Shown here: piece after piece, positions 51,419 through 62,262 of the stretch | Position numbering within the stretch: position 1 is the stretch's first letter | Layout of the letters: each line of letters opens with the position of its first letter | NCBI GenBank assembly: GCA_047495785.1 | Contig: JBLDXI010000011.1 | Coordinates: forward strand, 744,001 to 808,000 | DNA: 64,000 bases | Reading direction: 5' to 3' | Origin: Lepidodermella squamata | Taxonomy: Eukaryota; Gastrotricha | The notes under the pieces: model-generated | Seen by the model: the letters and a program-made list of their open reading frames with translations, nothing else | The model's database searches: none | What the model was told of the DNA's origin: nothing | Program-made: the position numbers and the translations under genes

Positions 51419-52371
51419 TATGGCTTATGAAACAGACACTTCGCGACACGCGGAGGTTATTTGAATCCGAGAAAGCTATTAAATGCCGCAGATTTTGCTT
51501 TTTGACATCGCCTCCGCATGTTTGTCAGTTCCGGATCTCGCATTTAAAATCACGATAGCGCTGGATTGTTGTCTGATGATATGAGTGTCAAAATCTCGGC
51601 TTCTTCTGCTTTCCTCGAATTCTTCGTTTTAAATTGAATAAATGAGCATTTTAGTTCGTATTCGTATTTGTATTCGTTTCAGTTTATTTTCAGAGCTTGG
51701 GATAGCGGTAAACTAAATTGATACCGAGATCAATCAATCCATCAATGATAACAAGTCAATGGGTATTTTCTAACCTTCAATAACTTAAAGAAACTCAATG
51801 CATCACGGCGTGCATCATTCCAAGCAGCATGAAAGATCGTCTTTCATCAGTGTAGAAAGTAGGCCAAGCTCCCACGTACGGATTGCATCTCATGACATAC
51901 AAACAGGTTGAAAAAATTGCGCTCGCGACGCTGCGCGTCGCTCGCATTTATTACGTATTACCACTTTATTTCACATCTTTTCTCATAACACTTTGATTTT
52001 GAGGCTCTCAGTTTTCATTTTTGTTTGATGAAAATTTTGTTTAGAATGGTTTCGCGCCTGTTGAAAGGAGCAGCCGGTCGAAGTCGACCTTCGATTGTTA
52101 GCCAGCCAACTTTTAGCATAGCCTAGTGGCTCGAAGTCAGCCAACCTCGGCCCATTGATAGAGACAAACATGAGAGCTGTTAAAATAAATTTTTATAGCT
52201 TGCTAAATTTCGCGGCTTAGTTACCAGCAACGGTCGATACTTGAAGGCGAAGTTTCGACAGCGTTTGACCGAGATGTGAAGAAGCGAGCGGAATTTCTCT
52301 GCGGCATTTAATAGCTTTCTCGGATTCAAATAACCTCCGCGTGTCGCGAAGTGTCTGTTTCATAAGCCATA
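51419..52371. mobile_element. 953-bp element with perfect 74-bp inverted repeats
   Basis: 51419-51492 is identical to the reverse complement of 52298-52371 over 74 bp. The outermost bases are TA on both sides, which suits a TA target-site duplication next to a tggcttatgaaacag terminus. No transposase-like frame is inside. It is best read as a recent non-autonomous Tc1/mariner-type MITE, or as an inverted duplication. Confidence 0.75.
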
Positions 52372-54835
52372 TTTGAGCGGAATTTGAGCCTGTAATGGTT
52401 GATGGAGCACAGCGGCTCCAATCAACTTTCCTCACATTTTGAAGTGTTGTTCATGTTTCACAGATAGACCAGTTTTGACAGTACGTTGTTCAAGGTCAAA
52501 ATCGGTTAATCCGACCGCCAGTGTGACGGTTTTAGCCAGTTTTCACCAAAGGCCGCCCTGAAACAACAGTGTAGTAGGCTATAGGCTATGTAAGCACGAG
52601 TGTTCTTGTCGCGTTTGAGAATGAAAGAGACGCATGGTGGGCACGAGTGCGTAATGGCGATAGGATATCAGCTGCTCGAAATTTCCGACAAAAAAAGTTC
52701 GAAAAGCCAACCGTCTAGTTAATTAGATGGCGATATCATTGAATAAAACAATATCCTTTCGAAATTGTTCACTGGGTTGATGCTAAGTTGTTAACGAAGT
52801 ATGTGCGTTGACCCTCATTTTTATTGTTAACACCTTCTGAACAGTTTTCAAAAGGAAAGGAAACCTCCTGAGATAATTGTTCCTTTCTAGTTAGTTATTT
52901 TTTTGCGAAAAATGGTGCAACACCAATGGTGTATTTTTGTCGTCCGCAGAACATTCTGCAATTTTCTCTGGTTTCCCGAACTTCCCGGCCAGCTAAGCCT
53001 AAAAGACTTAGGACTAAATCTTATAACGTCTTCTCTTTCGTCAGCTCATGCAACTGCAAATTTACCACAAGAAATCGCGGTTTGAACGATTTTTCTAACG
53101 ATTTTATGAGGATATTGTACTGTAATTAATTTAAATCTGTAATTCATCATTGCATCTCTCAAGTCTCAGTTTTCATGGTCGAATCGGCGCGCGCCCTTGT
53201 GATAAATAACTAATAATAAACGCGAATTAAACTTGGACAGGCGATATGAAGTTTTGAACGGTGCGGAATTTCAAAAAACAAATTAGATATTCTGATTCAG
53301 CGTGAAAATCTCAAAGTTAAGACCAATTTGCGCGCGTTTGTCTTTTTAAATGATGAGGAAATGCGGAAGAAATCGAAGTGAGCGCGCGGGCTTCAAACCG
53401 TACGTGTGTAGCGGTCACCTGCGCTCTTCTAGGTATAGACGAGAGAGGTGCGCGCTTCAACACCAAACATACACTCACACACGCGCACAAGCGAAATTGT
53501 TATTGATTGTTATTGAAATTGCATTCATTTGCTGAGCTTTTTGTAGCTATTGTAGCTCACCCAGAGTATTATTACGCGAACGCCCTGTAAAACTGGACAA
53601 TTTGAATTGCCTATGATCATGTTCAATTTATTAATGCTACGAGCCCTATATAGCATGGGGGCAATATATCGTTGGCAGCGCGGCAGAAGGAACCTTTAGG
53701 CTTGTTTATATGACGTCAGGCGGTAAACGTTAATGCCGTCGAAAAAAAGTGTCCGATCCATATCCAAAAGGCTATACAGGGGCAATAAAAATGCAGCAAT
53801 TTAACGTCAACTAATATGCGGAAAGTATTTTTTGCCTTGTATCGTTTCATCTAATACTAAGCGAATACTAACGTAATAACAGTAAAAAAAGATGATAATA
53901 AGAAGTTGAAGTTGTAAAAGTTAGTTGAATTAAATGACCGTTAACAAGTGAGAAGTGGGCTTTTGCGTATTTTCTGTAGGACGATTCCTCTAGTTTCTTA
54001 CTCAGATTTTCTCGAAGATGTTGAATTAAGAAAAGACCTCCAGGAAGCTCCCATCCACCTCAGAGACGTGAGATCACAAAGTGTCGCCAAAATGGCTTAT
54101 CGATTTCGACTGACGTGCTAGCATGACCTTAATTCCATCAATTTACTCGAGCGGCTGCAAAATCCCACGATGTCAAAGATTTAAACAAACCCCACTTTTC
54201 ACTTGTTCAAGAACCCAGGGCTGCAAAAAATGACCAACTGACGGAGTGACCGATTGACCGAACGACGCAATACAAAAAAAAATAGCAATAAATTTTTGCA
54301 GCGTAGAAAAAAACTTGTTATGATTCATCTACTCGACAGATCCGGACTATAATGAAACAAAATATAAAAAAGTAAGTAAAAAGTAAGTAAAAAAAGACTA
54401 AGGGTGCGTTTCTTTATGTCAATTTTATTTCATTTTTTAAAATAAAATGAAAATAAAATGTTCGTTTTATTGATATTCATCGTTTATGAATTTTTTGTGT
54501 TTTCACGTTTCTTTTCGTCATTTTATTTTATAAAATAGCGCAAATAAAGCACGCGTTTCATCGAAAAAATCCATTTTTTTTAGGTCAAGGAAAAACAGGG
54601 GGTAGAGCTGTTTTGGTCTTATTTTACACTTCGGTATTGCGGCATAATAACTGCTTTTGATTTACCATACATTCCATTGTATTATATTGCGCGCGCTAAC
54701 ATTTATGTTATTATACGCTGCGCCAAAGCGCGCATTCTGTTTATGAATATACTACGCACACATAGGAGTACTACCGTACCGCTTTTTTACTTCGAGCCTT
54801 AACGAATTTAAGTAGGTTTTATTGAAAAAACTTTG
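52372..54835. other. Long intergenic stretch, no gene seen
   Basis: No coding exon is supported. Short frames lack homology and codon bias. There is a GC-rich patch near 53380-53480. Confidence 0.4.
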
Positions 54836-55460
54836 GATTTTCGTGGATGATGCTGGTATTTTGTGAGACCATCGTATGCCATAGCCCTTCATTAACAGTT
54901 TGCCTGAGATTCCCTTTTTTTGTTGGCTAGTTTTTTCGAAAAAACGAGTTTTTTGAGGGAAAATCTGACTTGGCTTGATGTTAGCAACCGTCGTTGAGCG
55001 GCTGATTAATTAGTATTTCATCTTGAGATGAACATTATTTCATGGTGCAAGGATGAGAGGCACTGAATCGAACAATTAACGCCGAGATGACATAGTTCCA
55101 ATCGATGACGTATTCTCCTCCTCAAAAATTATTGAAATTCAAGTTTTCCAGTAATTAATAATGAATTGGTGTAATACGTTAATTTCGTGGATGATGATGG
55201 CATTTTTTTGCTGAAAATCGAAGTCGAGAACCAAACCATTGATTATGTTGGGTGAAAAATAAATTCTTGTGGCTAGCTTATTTACAGCTGTCACATAATT
55301 CTAAGAAACAGGAAACATGTTTACACATTCGACGACATTTTCTGTTCATTAGGAAAAATGTAGCCAGCAATTGTTAATGTTCAACCCTTAGTACCATTCG
55401 ACAGGTCCTTCGCACTGATATTCAGTGGAAAAATGTAGTAGTCATCCACGAAATCACTAA
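54836..55460. repeat. Dispersed cgtggatgatg repeat ends
   Basis: The phrase ttcgtggatgatg occurs at 54839-54851 and 55184-55196 and inverted as catccacgaaatc near 55443-55455. A related gtggatgatgcagaacattttatgagac copy lies near 58355. The 55184 and 55455 copies could be ends of a 270-bp inverted-repeat element. Confidence 0.45.
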
Positions 55461-55666
55461 GCTACACCGATTCCAATTTGAATACTGAAAATCTTACCTT
55501 GCTGTCTTAATTCACAGGAGAACATGAACCATAGGTTAAAACCATGTCATTTTCTCGTCGATTGTTCTCTTCAGTGCCTGTCATCTCTTCAATAGAGTGA
55601 ATTTTCATTCAAAGATGAAATAGTAATAAACTAGTGGCTGAAAGACGAAACCGAACTTCATGTCTA

Positions 55667-56015
55667 GTCAAAATTTCCCTATAAAATCTCGATTTAAGAA
55701 AAACCCAGCCTGTAAAATCGAGAAATTCTTTATAAACTAGTTAAACCAGACCCTAACCATTCAGGATTCTAAATAAAATAATTAAATCATCCTCGAAATT
55801 AAACAGATATTAATTGAAAACCCCGCAAATCTGGCTAAAAGTCAAAATTTTCATGCAAATTCTCGTTTTGAGAAAAAAGCAGCCAGTGAAATCTAGCAAT
55901 TTTTCTTAAACCAGTTGAACCAAACCCTAACAATTCAGAATTCTAAAAAAAGTAATTATGTCATCCTCGAATTTAAAAAGATGTTAAATGAAAATCGCGC
56001 CAAATTGGCTGTGGC
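55667..56015. repeat. Two tandem copies of a ~174-bp unit
   Basis: Sequence from about 55670 to 55840 repeats at about 55845-56015 at roughly 75-80% identity, for instance accctaaccattcagg against accctaacaattcaga, 174 bp apart. It may be the edge of a satellite or an old local duplication. Confidence 0.6.
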
Positions 56016-56689
56016 TCCAATATTACACGATGAAAACGATATCGTAGAACTCATGTGTGCGCAACAAAGCGCTTTATATAACGTGCCTTACGGCGGAGTA
56101 TAGAAGAAAAACACGCAATTTCCGCTGATTGCTGCTGTATACATCCCATTATAAAGCGGCGTTACGGTTTTTATCGCGTTTTCACATCATTTTTCTACAA
56201 AATCACTCATTACTTACGGATTTCATTAACATATTTCACGGCGAAATTTTGTTTTCAGCTAAAAAAATCAAATTTTTGAATTTTCGAGCAAATTAAGGAA
56301 GTAGTCGGAAAATCGGCAATGTGCTATTCTAGGGACTGATGCGCATTTTTCTCATCAATTTCTGATTTCACTAAAAGTTTCAAACCCACTATTTTTCAAT
56401 GAAATTACAGAAAAACATGGCTAGTCAATTGGACCCCGCCGGACAGGCCTGTAATGTCAGATAGAGTCCAACTGAAGCGCATTGTAATAATGTCGGTTTT
56501 TTGTGGCGGGAACATCGCGAGAATACGCGGATGAATCAAATGACGACGTGGGCTTGCTAGTCATTTATCGACGATGATGTGACTGGCGATTACTTCAAGC
56601 CATTAGTGGACGTTGTTGCAGCGGGGAGAGTGGGAGAGTCGCGAAAACGAGTACACGATGCAATACTTGCACTCGATACTCGATACTCC

Positions 56690-57488
56690 GTACGCCGTAC
56701 TCGATTTACTCATCTTCACTCGTCTCCGACTCGTTCCGATTCGTAAATCTCGACCGGCTCCGTTCAGAGATGAACTTTTTACTCATGTTATACATTATAG
56801 GCCGGGTTTCGTAAGGTCAAAGTCCAAAGCATGATTCACGCTATTGAAATAATGCAGCTGGTTGTTAAAATAATTTTTCAAATTCTCCAGATTCTCCAGA
56901 TTATTGAAAAGTATCTTGAGAATGCTGGCTTATTTTTTATAGTGGAATTTCTAAAATAGTTTGAAAAATCTGAAAAATTTGAAAAATAAGGCTACACAGG
57001 AAACGTTACAGAGTAGTGCTATTTTTAAACGTCACGCGCTATATTTAGAGATGTACTTTGACCCTGCAAACCCGGCCCACAATGTACCTTAAAATATCGA
57101 ATTGGCTCGGCCTATATTTTTGAGGACAATTCTATATTTGTATGGTATAACATTCGTAAATCGTTTATATCTGAACTCGCCGCACTCGATTTACTCATCT
57201 CAACTCGCCTCCGGCTCGTTTCGATTCGTAAATCTCGGCCGGCTCCGTTCAGATATGAACTTTTTACTCATGTTATACCATACAAATATTGCATGAGCAC
57301 ATCTGCTAACACTTTATTTTTAAAACGAATGCTATATTTGTATGGTATGACATGAGTAAAACGTTTATATCTGTACGGAGCCGCCCGAGATTTACGAGTC
57401 GTGACGAGCCGGAGGCGAGTTACGAAGAGTAAATCGAGTGCGGCGAGTTCAGATATGAACGATTTACGAATGTTATACCGTAAAATAT
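56690..57488. mobile_element. Three copies of a ~157-bp MITE-like family
   Basis: 57133-57289 begins atatttgtatggtataacat and ends with its reverse complement (about 43-bp ends, few mismatches). 57333-57488 is a second copy in the opposite orientation, with a decayed right end. 56690-56798 is a third, left-truncated copy. The core shares cactcgatttactcat and ctcgnccggctccgttcag. A longer flank (ttaaaatatcgaattg...tctatattt) is also repeated directly at 57090 and 57481. Confidence 0.7.
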
Positions 57489-58740
57489 CGAATTGTCAAA
57501 GCAACTCGACCTATATTTTTGACGACAATTCTATATTTCCTAATAACGCTATCAACAAGATTTCTCGAATTTGAATCTTAAACGACCAAATCGACAGAAC
57601 CGACAGTTCACTGAGAAGACCAAAAGATTGAGATTGGGAGTTGCGCACGTTAGAGAATAAATGGTTTGCAAGAAAACAGGTTTGGTTATTCGAAAACGTA
57701 GCTCAGCTGACAAAATGCAAGTGCAAGTTGGGTTGTTCAGTCTAACTCACTTTGCAGTCGCTCGAAGCTTTGCAAACAGCTTGTCCGAAAATAAAAATTC
57801 AAACACCAAACGAATTGTAATGGCCGCTATGTCTTCGCTACCTCTAGAACTGGCACTAGACATAACTGTACTTACTGTGTTTGTGCGAAATTGGGGGAAA
57901 TTCTAATCTTTTTCATTATGAAGAAAATCGAGAAGAATTGCATAACATGGATTGAATATTTGGGTTCAGCGTATCACGTTGAGCTAGGTTGCACAGTTCA
58001 GCGCGACTACGAATAAAATGCGCAATAAATTGGTAGAATAAATCGTACAATTGTTAGTGCGCATGCGTGTGTGTTTGTGTGGTGTGTGTTGCTGCGCGCT
58101 CACAGCCTCTTGTCTCTTTAAGCCAAGTTCGTGCGATCAGTGAATCATTCATCCTATAAGCGCGCGCATCGGTTCGCCTACGAGAACTGAGTCCTAAAAC
58201 TTGAAATAATTTCTGATTCATATTAACGCGAGCACACGCCACTTTACATGCCAACTGCCAAATCAACAGATTTTCTTTGTTAACATATTCTTTTTTCTCT
58301 AAATCAAGATTTTGACGAGAAAATTCAAACTTGAAAACTATTTTCAATTTTTACGGTGGATGATGCAGAACATTTTATGAGACTACCTAAAAGCCAAAAT
58401 TGCAACCCAGCCTTCTCGATTAAAATCATTGTTCCCCTGCCTTGGTACCAGTCTTTCAGATTTCTTGAATCAAGAAATTGTATACCACGTTAGGAGGATA
58501 GGGGCACACTACAGCGGGTCCACGAATTACGTGCTGTTTGAGCGTAAAAATTAGCATTATAAGACTTACAAAGACATTTACATCCGCCGCTGCTTAATTC
58601 ACCTATTTTAGCTAAATATCGAGAATAAAAGCATTTTTTTTCTAGCAACATTTTCATTTTGTTCATATAAGAGCACCTTTTTTCCTCACTTTTTTCACTT
58701 TTCCTATTTTTCTCATTTGTTAACTTTCATATTTTCTAAT
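57489..58740. other. Left flank of the virus-like block
   Basis: No gene is supported; a 245-bp frame at 57661-57906 has no recognisable domain. A tgtgtgtt stretch lies at 58060-58090. A TATA-like catataag at about 58665 is placed about 75 bp before the next start codon. Confidence 0.4.
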
Positions 58741-59702
58741 ATGAATGAATGCTCCTCAAAATCATTCAATTTTGACATCGGATCCCCTAACTTTGCTGAT
58801 ATTTTTAATTCCAACTCTACGTCCTCGCCATCATCACCAACCAGACACGAGCTACCGCCTCCGTCCGCAGTCAAAGGCAAACCCGCTTCTCGAAAGAGCA
58901 TAATTAATCAATCAATTAAGAAAAAGTCGAAGGCATCTGTAATAGTTAAACCTAATCTGAAGCCACAAGACAGTTTCATTGCCATCTGTTTCACACCCAA
59001 CATCAACACGTCTCTATGCGAGGCGATTGATAAATGTCTCAACATTGCTGGTTCTGTCTGTTCCAGACACAATTTCCAGACTCCTGGCATTATTTTTCTT
59101 CACCAGAGCACAAAGACATCACCACCGTCGCTCTCCCCGGCAATGCCGTCATCGACATAAAGCTCGAACTGGTCAATACAATAACAATTTGTTCCCTTCA
59201 AACTAAGTTAGACCTAAAACAGCTATGCTACCTACTTAAAAACTGTGAATATAAGCCGAAAAAAATGACTTCAGCTCTCTTTATAAGAGTCAAAAATCCA
59301 CTAATAACGCTTATGCTATATTCGTCCGGCACCCTCATATGTACAGGTGCCCGGTCGCTTGCTATAGCCAGAAAAGCTATTCGAAAAATTGCGCGAAAAA
59401 TTCTAATAGCTGGTTATCCAGTCAAACTCTCAAGTATTAAAATAAAAAATTTGGTCTTTACTGGAAAGCTTCCATTTCAGACTAATCTAAGTCATATTGC
59501 TGCCGCACACTCTAATTTCCTAATATATCATCCAGAGAAATTTCCCGCCTTAAGAACTCGCCCTCTTCAATGTAATGCCAAACATTCCCTCTCAATTCTT
59601 CTTTTTCATACCAACAAAATTATCATCACTGGTGTTCACAGCTTTGGAACAACAGCGTCATTGATTAAAGCATTTATCGCGTTATTTCTATTAAAAAAAT
59701 AA
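58741..59702 (+). CDS. Divergent TATA-binding-protein homologue
   Basis: Exon 58741-59050, a 56-bp intron 59051-59106 (gttctg...caccag) and exon 59107-59702 give about 301 residues. The first 100 residues are Ser/Pro-rich and then basic. The last 180 or so are a complete saddle-shaped TBP core: both direct repeats can be followed. Repeat 1 contains LDLKQLCYLLKNCEYKPKK, a SSGTLICTGA strand pair and a KIxNLVFTG link. Repeat 2 contains YHPEKFPAL and an IIITG strand. Of the four DNA-kinking phenylalanines, the two of repeat 2 are kept, while those of repeat 1 are Met and Tyr. Identity to cellular TBP looks like only about a third, far below any host TBP. It presumably recruits RNA polymerase to the element's own promoters in the nucleus. 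The splice pair is weak; the TBP assignment does not depend on it. Confidence 0.8.
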
Positions 59703-59816
59703 TTTAGGTAGGAAAAAAATAGCCCAGACAGCACGCGATCTCGATTAATGCCTTGCCTGCTTTCTAACAAAATCAAACTCAGTCTTCATATAATTTTCTG
59801 CGTCGATCAGTCAACC

Positions 59817-60157
59817 ATGCATCTTTCAACTGAGCGTAATTACAAATATTTTGCTCATTTTTCATCTAATTCCCATTGTTTTTTTTCACAGGTCTTCAAA
59901 TTGTTCTACTTTCCTGCTGCCTACTCTCGGCTATTATCGACGTCTCACTGCAAGTATACAACTTCAGCGTCAATAGTACTACTACTCAAGCTGTCACCGA
60001 ACTTGCCCAAGTCATCCATGCATTTCACCAATTAAGTATGGGGAAAATTATCGAGCTTGAAAGCCACAATGTATTTTTATTGAATAACCTGTTTGGCTTT
60101 ATGATGAACTGCTCTGCCCTACCTTGCCATACCGTTCGGAGAAATAAAAATACCTAA
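59817..60157 (+). CDS. Small secreted or membrane protein of the element
   Basis: Exon 59817-59835, a 56-bp intron (gtaatt...tttttcacag) and exon 59892-60157 give about 94 residues. The spliced N-terminus makes a good signal peptide or membrane anchor (LQIVLLSCCLLSAIIDVSL), followed by an Asn-Ser-Thr glycosylation site and a helical segment with TQAVTELAQVIHAF. No domain is recognised. It starts 114 bp after the TBP-like gene on the same strand and ends 13 bp from the converging kinase gene. The splice model is supported by the in-frame signal peptide it creates, but the gene is short. Confidence 0.45.
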
Positions 60158-60170
60158 TTTCTGCCTTTGA

Positions 60171-60855
60171 TCAATTTATTATTTTTTCAAGCAATAACTT
60201 CATATCAATTTGTTCCTTATCGGTTTCAGACAACATTATTTTACTCCCAGCTGAAAAATCGTCAAAAAATTGGTCAAAACTTTTATCCATAGCAGCTAAG
60301 TGCTCCATATCTATCGAAGTCTCACCATCTCTCCCACGCATCTGGATCCTTTGTTGCAAAATCGACAATGGGGCCTTCAAAAACAACATTCTCGACGGCT
60401 TTGGTGCCCACTCATCTAACGGCGTGTAGATACAACGCAGCATATTCAGTTCCGTATCCGTCAAATAACCGCTGAATAAAATAATGAAAATTGATATTTT
60501 TCCTAATTTACTCAAGACCATACCGCGAATATGCCAACTTCACAAAGACGTGAGGGGATGTAAGCCAACAGCGATCACTGACTACGACAATATTTCGCTC
60601 CAAACGGCCAATCTCGACGGTTTGCCTAGCCATGGCTCCATGAACTAAACATTGTAGGTCGAATGCGTACCGATGTGGATCTTTATAATATGCAGCCAAT
60701 AGATCACCTCGCTGCTGCCATTCTTTAACCGGTTCTTCAAAATAACGAATTTCACGGCCATTAAACTGCTCCCCAATCTCCCTTTGCATGCGACTTAAAA
60801 GCCAACTTTTACCTACGCCAACACAGCCGTCGATGAAACACCACACTCGAGACAT
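60171..60855 (-). CDS. Deoxynucleoside kinase (dNK/TK2 type)
   Basis: Minus-strand exons 60855-60512 and 60471-60171, joined across a 40-bp intron in frame, give about 214 residues, normal for the family. Evidence: Walker A IDGCVGVGKSW near the N-terminus, the EEPVKEW block, an (E/D)R(S/C) block in VVSDRCW, and an Arg-rich LID (QMRGRDGETS). These enzymes phosphorylate deoxynucleosides and feed dNTPs to DNA synthesis, a common viral acquisition. The gene lies between the TBP-like module and the polymerase module on the opposite strand, with a tatata box (about 60885) before the start. It is too unlike a normal metazoan dNK to assume a host gene, though that is possible. Confidence 0.8.
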
Positions 60856-61216
60856 TCGTTTGAAAAAATTGAAAATATTGAAAATATATAAAAAATGAAA
60901 AATACAACCTGGACCTACTGCTGTTAAATCACCAAGTTAATGACTAAGCAGGTGGTTTACTTGTTTACAATAACAATAATCTCATCAACTCTGTTAAGTT
61001 TAATGACAGTTATTAAGCACTACAGAGCTATAAACAATCCTAAGTTACATTCAAAATAGCGGTCAGACTTGTCGAAATGCCTCCGAGCTATTAGGCTCCA
61101 GGCCATTTTTCACCTGTAATACGAGACTGACCATCTCATTTTAGCCTATCACAGCCCTATTTAAAGATCAAATTATTTCATTTTTTTATTCAATTTTTGT
61201 TTAAATCTTTATTAAA
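60856..61216. promoter_or_regulatory. Divergent promoter region of the element
   Basis: 361 bp between diverging genes. On the kinase side atatataaaaaa lies at about 60883-60894; on the other side ctatttaaag lies at about 61158-61167, about 50 bp before the ATG at 61217. Both are TATA-like. Their use by the TBP homologue is inference. Confidence 0.4.
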
Positions 61217-62122
61217 ATGAACACTCTTTCCAAAATGCACTGCATTGTAGCTTCGTTCGGGTCGTCATATGCCATAAATTTTCGGCCGCCCGGCACGATA
61301 TGGATAAACAACCGCGTGTCCCAACATCGCCATTTCACAGCAGATGCTAAAGATTTTCTGGCTGCGCTCAAGCTCCACTTCATCGAAGACACAGAGTGGA
61401 TCGGGCAGCTTGAAATCGCCATCGCGGATCCAAGCTACGAGTTTCCCGAACGTCATTTGATAGCTGAATTAGTCCGACTCTCCATACAACGAGCACCAGC
61501 TCTTCCAGCCAGAGTCGCCATCCGTTATTTCACTCGCCCTTACGGCTGTAAATTTAAATTATATATTAGTACTTAAAATTTTCTATTCAATGAAATCTTA
61601 GCTAATACGGGCGTCAGCTATCCTACAGTTAATGGCATTCTTATAGACGCAGCATCATTCCGACATCTATATACCGAGGTTTTGCCCGGCTTCATTCGAG
61701 ACGTAGACAGCCAGCTAGAAATTCTCCAGAGCACTATGACACCAGGGAACAAGAAAAATGCAACGACCCTCACTAAAAAGAAAGCACCATCCAACGCTAT
61801 TAAAAAAGCAGCAGTCCCCTCCACTCCAACGAGTTCTCTGGTCAAAAAGAAGAGCCTCAAAAAATCTACTACCAAGGAACAATCGCCCAAACTACTCATG
61901 ATAGCCTCAGCTGCCAGCGACAGTCGATATGAATCAACGCAACAAAGTCTTCAAAAATCTGAGGTTCAATCCCCTATAGTGATCCCACCTGCCAAACAAC
62001 CGTCTAAGAAAATGGAAGAAGAGGAAGAGGCGTCAGATAACAGCGAGCCCGAGCCTGAAATGGAGGAAGATGACGAGGATGGGTACCAAGTGGATGAAGA
62101 CGAGGTCATTCTCATCGAATGA
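61217..62122 (+). CDS. PC4-like protein with basic linker and acidic tail
   Basis: Exon 61217-61547, a 54-bp intron (gtaaat...tcttag) and exon 61602-62122 give about 283 residues. The region spanning the splice junction has the layout of the PC4/p15 single-stranded-DNA-binding fold: a VxIRYF strand, a turn, Gly, Tyr-Pro, NGILID, then a helix with FRHLYTEVLPGFI. This is followed by a Lys/Thr/Ser-rich linker and a C-terminal tail almost entirely of Glu and Asp. Acidic tails are common in viral ssDNA-binding proteins. A role as ssDNA-binding replication protein or transcription coactivator is proposed; the family call is tentative. It is directly followed by the polymerase gene on the same strand. 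Confidence 0.5.
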
Positions 62123-62262
62123 CGTCACATCAGCAATAAGACTACAATAACTATAATATTTAATATTGAAAGATCAAGTTTTTTCCCCCTATATAGTTTT
62201 TTCTTGCTCTCTCAATATACAAGTCTAATAATAATAAATTTTATTCTCAATTTTTTTCTTAG

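Noticed and set aside
57661-57906. 81-codon plus-strand frame before the virus-like block
   Set aside because: No domain, signal peptide or neighbouring exon that extends it; composition like the flanks.
58054-58347. 97-codon minus-strand frame ending in Thr/His repeats
   Set aside because: The repeats are a translated tgtgtg microsatellite; no domain.
60171-60855. Host thymidine/deoxynucleoside kinase unrelated to the element
   Set aside because: Not fully excluded, but it is embedded between viral-type genes with gaps of 13 and 361 bp and is divergent, so membership of the element is preferred.
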